This document shows positions 4,580-7,215 of a DNA stretch of 7,215 nucleotides, piece by piece. The notes under the pieces are model-generated. The model searched no databases, was not told where the DNA came from, and saw nothing but the letters and a program-made list of their open reading frames with translations. The DNA comes from Methylobacterium sp. (GTDB lineage: Bacteria > Pseudomonadota > Alphaproteobacteria > Rhizobiales > Beijerinckiaceae), in contig JAJKJG010000031.1 in assembly GCA_021154065.1 (NCBI GenBank), forward strand, positions 1-7,215, read 5' to 3'. Every line of letters begins with the position of its first letter. The first letter of the stretch is position 1. The translations under genes and the position numbers were made by a program.

Positions 4580-6151
4580 CTAGGGCTGGAAGCGCAGCCC
4601 CACGAGATAGGTGTTGGCGCTGTAATCGGAGCTGTGGTCGGTGCTCTTCAGGCGCTCGTGGGTGAAGCTCGCGCGCAGCACGACCGAGCGCGTGAGCTTG
4701 TAGTCGAGCCGCGCCCCGACCGTAAAGGTCTCGTCCTTCAGGGCGACCCCCTGGTAGTCGCTCACCGTGACGCCGGCGACGCCGGTCAGGCTGAGGTTTC
4801 GCCGCAGGTCGTGCTGGACCTCGAGGCGCGCCGACTGCGTCAGGGTGCCGTTCGAATTCGCGAGCGTCGTTTCGTCGATCGAGCTCTGGGCCCTGAGACG
4901 CACCGTCGTCAGGGGTGTCGCCGACCAGATCAGCGCCGCGTCGACGAGCGGGCCGCGCAGGTCGCGCAGGCGCGGGTCCTCGTAGCTGCGCTGCTGCAGG
5001 CCGGCCGAGGCCTCGCCGGTGAGCGTGCGCGTGATCTCGAAGGTCGAGCCCGCCCGCACGCCGACGCCCTCGGAGCTGCGGCGGAAGCCGGAGTTGTCGA
5101 TTCGCTGGTCGTACTCGCGATGGTCGGCGAGCACGTCGACGAAGGGGATCACCCCGGGCGTGAGCTCGTAGCCGACGCGCAGGCGCAGGCCATATTGATT
5201 GGAGTCGCGGTCGCTCTGGTCGAGAATCTTGCCGTTCGTCAGGTGCGCATCCTCGTAGACGGTGCGGTCGACCGTGCCGCGCAGGCCGACGAGAAGCCGG
5301 TTGAAGCGCTGCGTCACGCCAAGGGCGGTGCCGGCGGTGGTGACGAGCGGGCGCTCGGTCACGGCGGCGTTGAGGTCGGGGCTGCCCGGCCGCTGCGTGT
5401 CGAGCTGGAAGCGCCCTTCGACATCGACCTGCGTATCGCGGCTGACGTCGAGGCGCAGGCCGAGCTTGCCCTCGCCTTCCGGCCGGTTTGCGCCCTTGAC
5501 GTTCGGGTACTCGCTGTAGCTGCCGCGCATCGCGCCGGTGAGCGCATGCGCCGACCAGTCGCTCTGCAGCCGGACCTCGCCGTCGGTCCGAAACACGGTC
5601 GAGCTCTTGTGGAAGCTTCCGGAGCGGTTGGGGTTGGTATCGTAGCCGATGCTCTGCTGGATCGCCGGCAGGACGGTGATGCCGCCGAGACGCAATCCGA
5701 GCTGGGAATAGGGATCCTCCTCGACCGGCCTCCTGCGGCGGCGCGCCAGCGCCGGAGCGGCGGGGTCGGGGACACCGACCTGGATCGGCTGCACCTCGCG
5801 CGCGACGTTCGGCGAGAGCACGGCGGCGCGGACGGCGCCGCGCACCGGAGCGGCGGTCGGCTGGCGGCTCCGCCGGGCCCGGCGCGGCCGGCGCTCGCCG
5901 CTGCGCAAGTTGCCGGGCGAATCGGCGCGTGCGCCCGAAGCGGCGGACGCCTGGCGCGAATCGCGACCGCCGGCGGCGCCGGCCGACGGCGTGCGGCCGT
6001 CCTCGACGCCGCGCAAGCGCGGCAGGACCTCCTGCGCGAAGGCGCCGGTGAGCAGCGCCGTCGTGCCGGTTCGCGAGCAGCAGCACGCCGGCAAGCGTCG
6101 GTAGGGAGATCGGCCGCTCGGCTTCCACGGGCCGCATTGCTCCGCGCGCAC
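4580..6151 (-). CDS. Outer-membrane beta-barrel protein (BBP2-type), signal peptide frame disrupted
   Basis: The open frame gives 523 residues and starts formally at GTG 6151. Residues 150-523 have the amphipathic alternating pattern of a large beta-barrel, with strands such as GLRLGGITVLPAIQQSIGY (152-170) followed by DTNPN, and a C-terminal YLVGLRFQP. This fits the alphaproteobacterial outer-membrane beta-barrel family BBP2_2. Residues 41-147 form an Arg/Pro/Ala-rich linker ending in the basic RRRRRP before VEEDPYSQLG. No enzymatic motif is seen; a role in the envelope or polysaccharide export is only suggested by neighbours. The N-terminus is odd: before about residue 28 this frame is Cys/Arg-rich and not signal-like. 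The alternative frame from ATG 6137 encodes MRPVEAERPISLPTLAGVLL, and joining it to TTALLTGAFAQ by removing one base near 6070-6071 yields a convincing signal peptide. A GGAG lies just before ATG 6137. The gene is divergent from the isomerase gene and sits 47 bases upstream of mqsR. Confidence 0.82.
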   Translation of the reverse strand: MRAEQCGPWKPSGRSPYRRLPACCCSRTGTTALLTGAFAQEVLPRLRGVEDGRTPSAGAAGGRDSRQASAASGARADSPGNLRSGERRPRRARRSRQPTAAPVRGAVRAAVLSPNVAREVQPIQVGVPDPAAPALARRRRRPVEEDPYSQLGLRLGGITVLPAIQQSIGYDTNPNRSGSFHKSSTVFRTDGEVRLQSDWSAHALTGAMRGSYSEYPNVKGANRPEGEGKLGLRLDVSRDTQVDVEGRFQLDTQRPGSPDLNAAVTERPLVTTAGTALGVTQRFNRLLVGLRGTVDRTVYEDAHLTNGKILDQSDRDSNQYGLRLRVGYELTPGVIPFVDVLADHREYDQRIDNSGFRRSSEGVGVRAGSTFEITRTLTGEASAGLQQRSYEDPRLRDLRGPLVDAALIWSATPLTTVRLRAQSSIDETTLANSNGTLTQSARLEVQHDLRRNLSLTGVAGVTVSDYQGVALKDETFTVGARLDYKLTRSVVLRASFTHERLKSTDHSSDYSANTYLVGLRFQP

Positions 6152-6161
6152 GAAGACAGGA

Positions 6162-6177
6162 CCGCCCGACGGGGCGG
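6162..6177. repeat. GC-rich hairpin upstream of the beta-barrel gene
   Basis: CCGCCC and GGGCGG (6162-6167 and 6172-6177) form a perfect 6-base stem with a 4-base loop, within the divergent intergenic region, 24 bases upstream of ATG 6137. No T-run follows on either strand, so it is not a standard terminator. It could be a leader hairpin or chance in GC-rich DNA. Confidence 0.35.
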
Positions 6178-6220
6178 AATAGTTAACAGGGTTACAACGA
6201 GGACGGTTAATGGGGAGTAA

Positions 6221-6251
6221 GCACCGGGCGGGGATGCGCCCGGCCAGGTGC
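6221..6251. repeat. Hairpin in the leader of the isomerase gene
   Basis: CCGGGCG (6224-6230) and CGCCCGG (6237-6243) form a perfect 7-base stem with a 6-base loop. An alternative outer pairing of GCACC (6221-6225) with GGTGC (6247-6251) extends it. It ends 17 bases before the ATG at 6269 and has no T-run. If transcribed it would sit in the 5' leader close to the start codon. The role is unknown. Confidence 0.4.
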
Positions 6252-6268
6252 TCGTGCTAGAGAACGCC

Positions 6269-7215
6269 ATGGCCGTGCCGCACCGAAAAGCGCCCCAGCC
6301 CCCGCCAGCCGTCGCCGCGGCGCTGCGGACGCTCGCGACCGAGCGCGACGGGCTCGAGGTGCTCATGCGCGCGGTCGAGGACGGGCTTGGCGAGGGCTTC
6401 GTCGCCGCCGTCGAGCTCATCGCGGCCGCGAAGGGCCGGATCATCGTCACGGGCATGGGCAAGTCGGGCCATATCGCCCGCAAGGTGGCATCCACCCTCG
6501 CTTCGACCGGCACGCCCGCCTACTACGTCCACCCCGGCGAGGCGAGCCACGGCGACCTCGGCATGATCCACCCGGACGACGCCATCCTGGCGCTGTCCTG
6601 GTCCGGCGAGACGACCGAGCTCTCGGATCTTATCGCCTACGCCAAGCGCTTTCGCGTCCCGGTCGTCGGCATGACCTCGAAACCCGCGTCGACCCTCGGC
6701 CGGCAGGCGGACGTCTGCCTTGCCGTCCCGGACGCCAAGGAGGCCTGCCCGAACGGGCTCGCGCCGACGACCTCGACGACCATGCAGCTCGCGCTCGGCG
6801 ACGCGCTCGCCGTCGCGCTGCTCGAGCGACGGGGCTTCACGGCGCGGGACTTTGGCGTCTTCCATCCCGGCGGCAAGCTCGGCGCGCAGCTTAGGCTCGT
6901 GCGCGACGTCATGCATACGGGCGAGCGCCTGCCGATGGTCGCGATCGGCGCGACGATGCAGGCGGCGATCGCCGAGATCAGCGCCAAGGGCTTCGGCAGC
7001 GTCATCGTCGTGAACGACGACGGCACGCTGGCCGGCATCGTCACCGACGGCGATCTGCGCCGCAACCTGCGCCCCGAGCTGCCGACCCTGCCGGTGACGG
7101 CGATCATGACCAGGACGCCGCGCACCATCGCCCCGGACGAGCTCGTCGCGAAGGCGCTCGAGATGCAGGAGACGGGCAAGATCACCTCGCTCGTCGTCGT
7201 CGAGGAGGCGCGGCC
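6269..7215 (+). CDS. kdsD: Arabinose-5-phosphate isomerase, SIS plus two CBS domains (KdsD/KpsF family), C-terminus cut by right edge
   Basis: The product converts D-ribulose-5-phosphate to D-arabinose-5-phosphate, the first step toward KDO for lipopolysaccharide, in the cytoplasm. The frame is open from ATG 6269 to the window edge (315 complete codons); family members run about 320-335 residues, so only a short tail should be missing. The SIS domain (about 45-190) has GMGKSGHIARKVASTLASTG (62-81), HPGEASHGDLGMI (88-100) and LSWSGETTEL (109-118). Lys65, Glu117, Glu158 and His199 (in FHPGGKLG) match the catalytic set Lys59, Glu111, Glu152 and His193 of E. coli KdsD with a constant offset of six. 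Two CBS domains follow, about 212-270 and 277-315. Ribosome binding is weak (AGAGAAC before the ATG). The symbol could equally be kpsF or gutQ; essential KDO supply versus a capsule- or sugar-specific paralogue cannot be told from sequence. It is divergent from the barrel gene. Confidence 0.93.
   Translation, partial: MAVPHRKAPQPPPAVAAALRTLATERDGLEVLMRAVEDGLGEGFVAAVELIAAAKGRIIVTGMGKSGHIARKVASTLASTGTPAYYVHPGEASHGDLGMIHPDDAILALSWSGETTELSDLIAYAKRFRVPVVGMTSKPASTLGRQADVCLAVPDAKEACPNGLAPTTSTTMQLALGDALAVALLERRGFTARDFGVFHPGGKLGAQLRLVRDVMHTGERLPMVAIGATMQAAIAEISAKGFGSVIVVNDDGTLAGIVTDGDLRRNLRPELPTLPVTAIMTRTPRTIAPDELVAKALEMQETGKITSLVVVEEAR

Larger units (their letters stand above)
6152..6268. promoter_or_regulatory. 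Divergent intergenic region, beta-barrel gene and isomerase gene
   Basis: This stretch of about 117 bases must supply promoters for both directions. Its centre (6178-6220) is AT-richer than the surroundings, with repeated GTTA elements (GTTAAC at 6182-6187, GTTAC at 6191-6195, GGTTAA at 6205-6210). It is bracketed by two GC-rich hairpins at 6162-6177 and 6221-6251. I could not fit clear -35/-10 pairs with proper spacing on either strand. Confidence 0.4.

Noticed and set aside
3781..4581. A 7-base direct repeat CGCCGCT at 3781-3787 and 4575-4581 flanking the toxin-antitoxin pair, possibly a target-site duplication.
   Set aside because: Seven bases of pure GC-type sequence recur by chance in DNA of this composition. 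The left copy lies inside the antitoxin coding region and no transposase or terminal inverted repeats are present.
4571..4596. Possible terminator between the barrel gene and the toxin gene (AGCCC and GGGCT pairing on the minus strand).
   Set aside because: The stem is only five bases with a ten-base loop and no T-run follows. It overlaps the stop codon region of the barrel gene.
5969..5983. Palindrome GCCGGC-GGC-GCCGGC inside the barrel gene.
   Set aside because: It lies in an Ala/Gly/Arg-coding low-complexity linker, where such GC palindromes are expected from codon bias.
6182..6210. Possible CtrA-binding sites because TTAA motifs occur twice in the divergent intergenic region.
   Set aside because: The spacing between the two TTAA elements is 20 bases, not the 7 of the TTAA-N7-TTAA consensus, and no full TTAACCAT is present.
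4532..6220. 562-codon open frame on the plus strand opposite the barrel gene.
   Set aside because: It shows no signal peptide or domain, and the opposite strand has a coherent beta-barrel pattern. It is a codon-bias shadow.
6257..6916. Minus-strand frame of 219 codons within the isomerase gene.
   Set aside because: The plus-strand frame matches KdsD throughout, including all four catalytic residues, so this frame is antisense noise.

Overview
The window is GC-rich (60-base rows counted by hand in the flanking genes run near 67%) and reads as a chromosomal segment of an alphaproteobacterium, most likely of the order Hyphomicrobiales (Rhizobiales). That placement is an inference from the base composition, the family types present, and the grouping of a lytic transglycosylase, GalU, a BBP2-type outer-membrane barrel and a KdsD/KpsF-type isomerase. 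I cannot name a genus.

Layout from left to right. (1) 1-368, minus strand: the N-terminal part of an exported, tyrosine/proline/glutamine-rich protein that runs off the left edge. (2) 461-1738, minus: periplasmic lytic murein transglycosylase (SLT_2 plus a peptidoglycan-binding domain). (3) 1797-2786, minus: UDP-glucose 4-epimerase GalE. (4) 2917-3777, plus: UTP-glucose-1-phosphate uridylyltransferase GalU, divergent from galE. (5) 3705-4533, minus: a two-gene MqsR/MqsA type II toxin-antitoxin module, toxin first, whose antitoxin gene overlaps the 3' end of galU on the opposite strand. A perfect palindrome lies just before the toxin start. (6) 4580-6151, minus: outer-membrane beta-barrel protein with an apparent one-base frame disruption inside its signal peptide. 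(7) 6269-7215, plus: arabinose-5-phosphate isomerase (SIS plus two CBS domains), cut by the right edge. The genes at both edges, (1) and (7), are open at the window boundary.

The common theme is the cell envelope. GalU makes UDP-glucose, GalE interconverts UDP-glucose and UDP-galactose, and the isomerase makes the arabinose-5-phosphate needed for KDO, so all three feed lipopolysaccharide or exopolysaccharide synthesis. The transglycosylase remodels peptidoglycan, and the barrel and the left-edge protein are exported. The mqsRA module looks like an accessory insertion into this housekeeping block: its toxin gene is visibly less GC-rich than its neighbours and its antitoxin tail is read from DNA antisense to galU.

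No stretch longer than 300 bases lacks a gene. The longest gaps are the two divergent intergenic regions (2787-2916 and about 6152-6268), which should carry back-to-back promoters. I saw no tRNA, rRNA, CRISPR array, insertion sequence or convincing intrinsic terminator. I found no clearly undescribed system. The items most worth a second look are the degenerate zinc site and tail of the MqsA-like antitoxin, its operator and start-site arrangement, and the broken signal peptide of the barrel protein.
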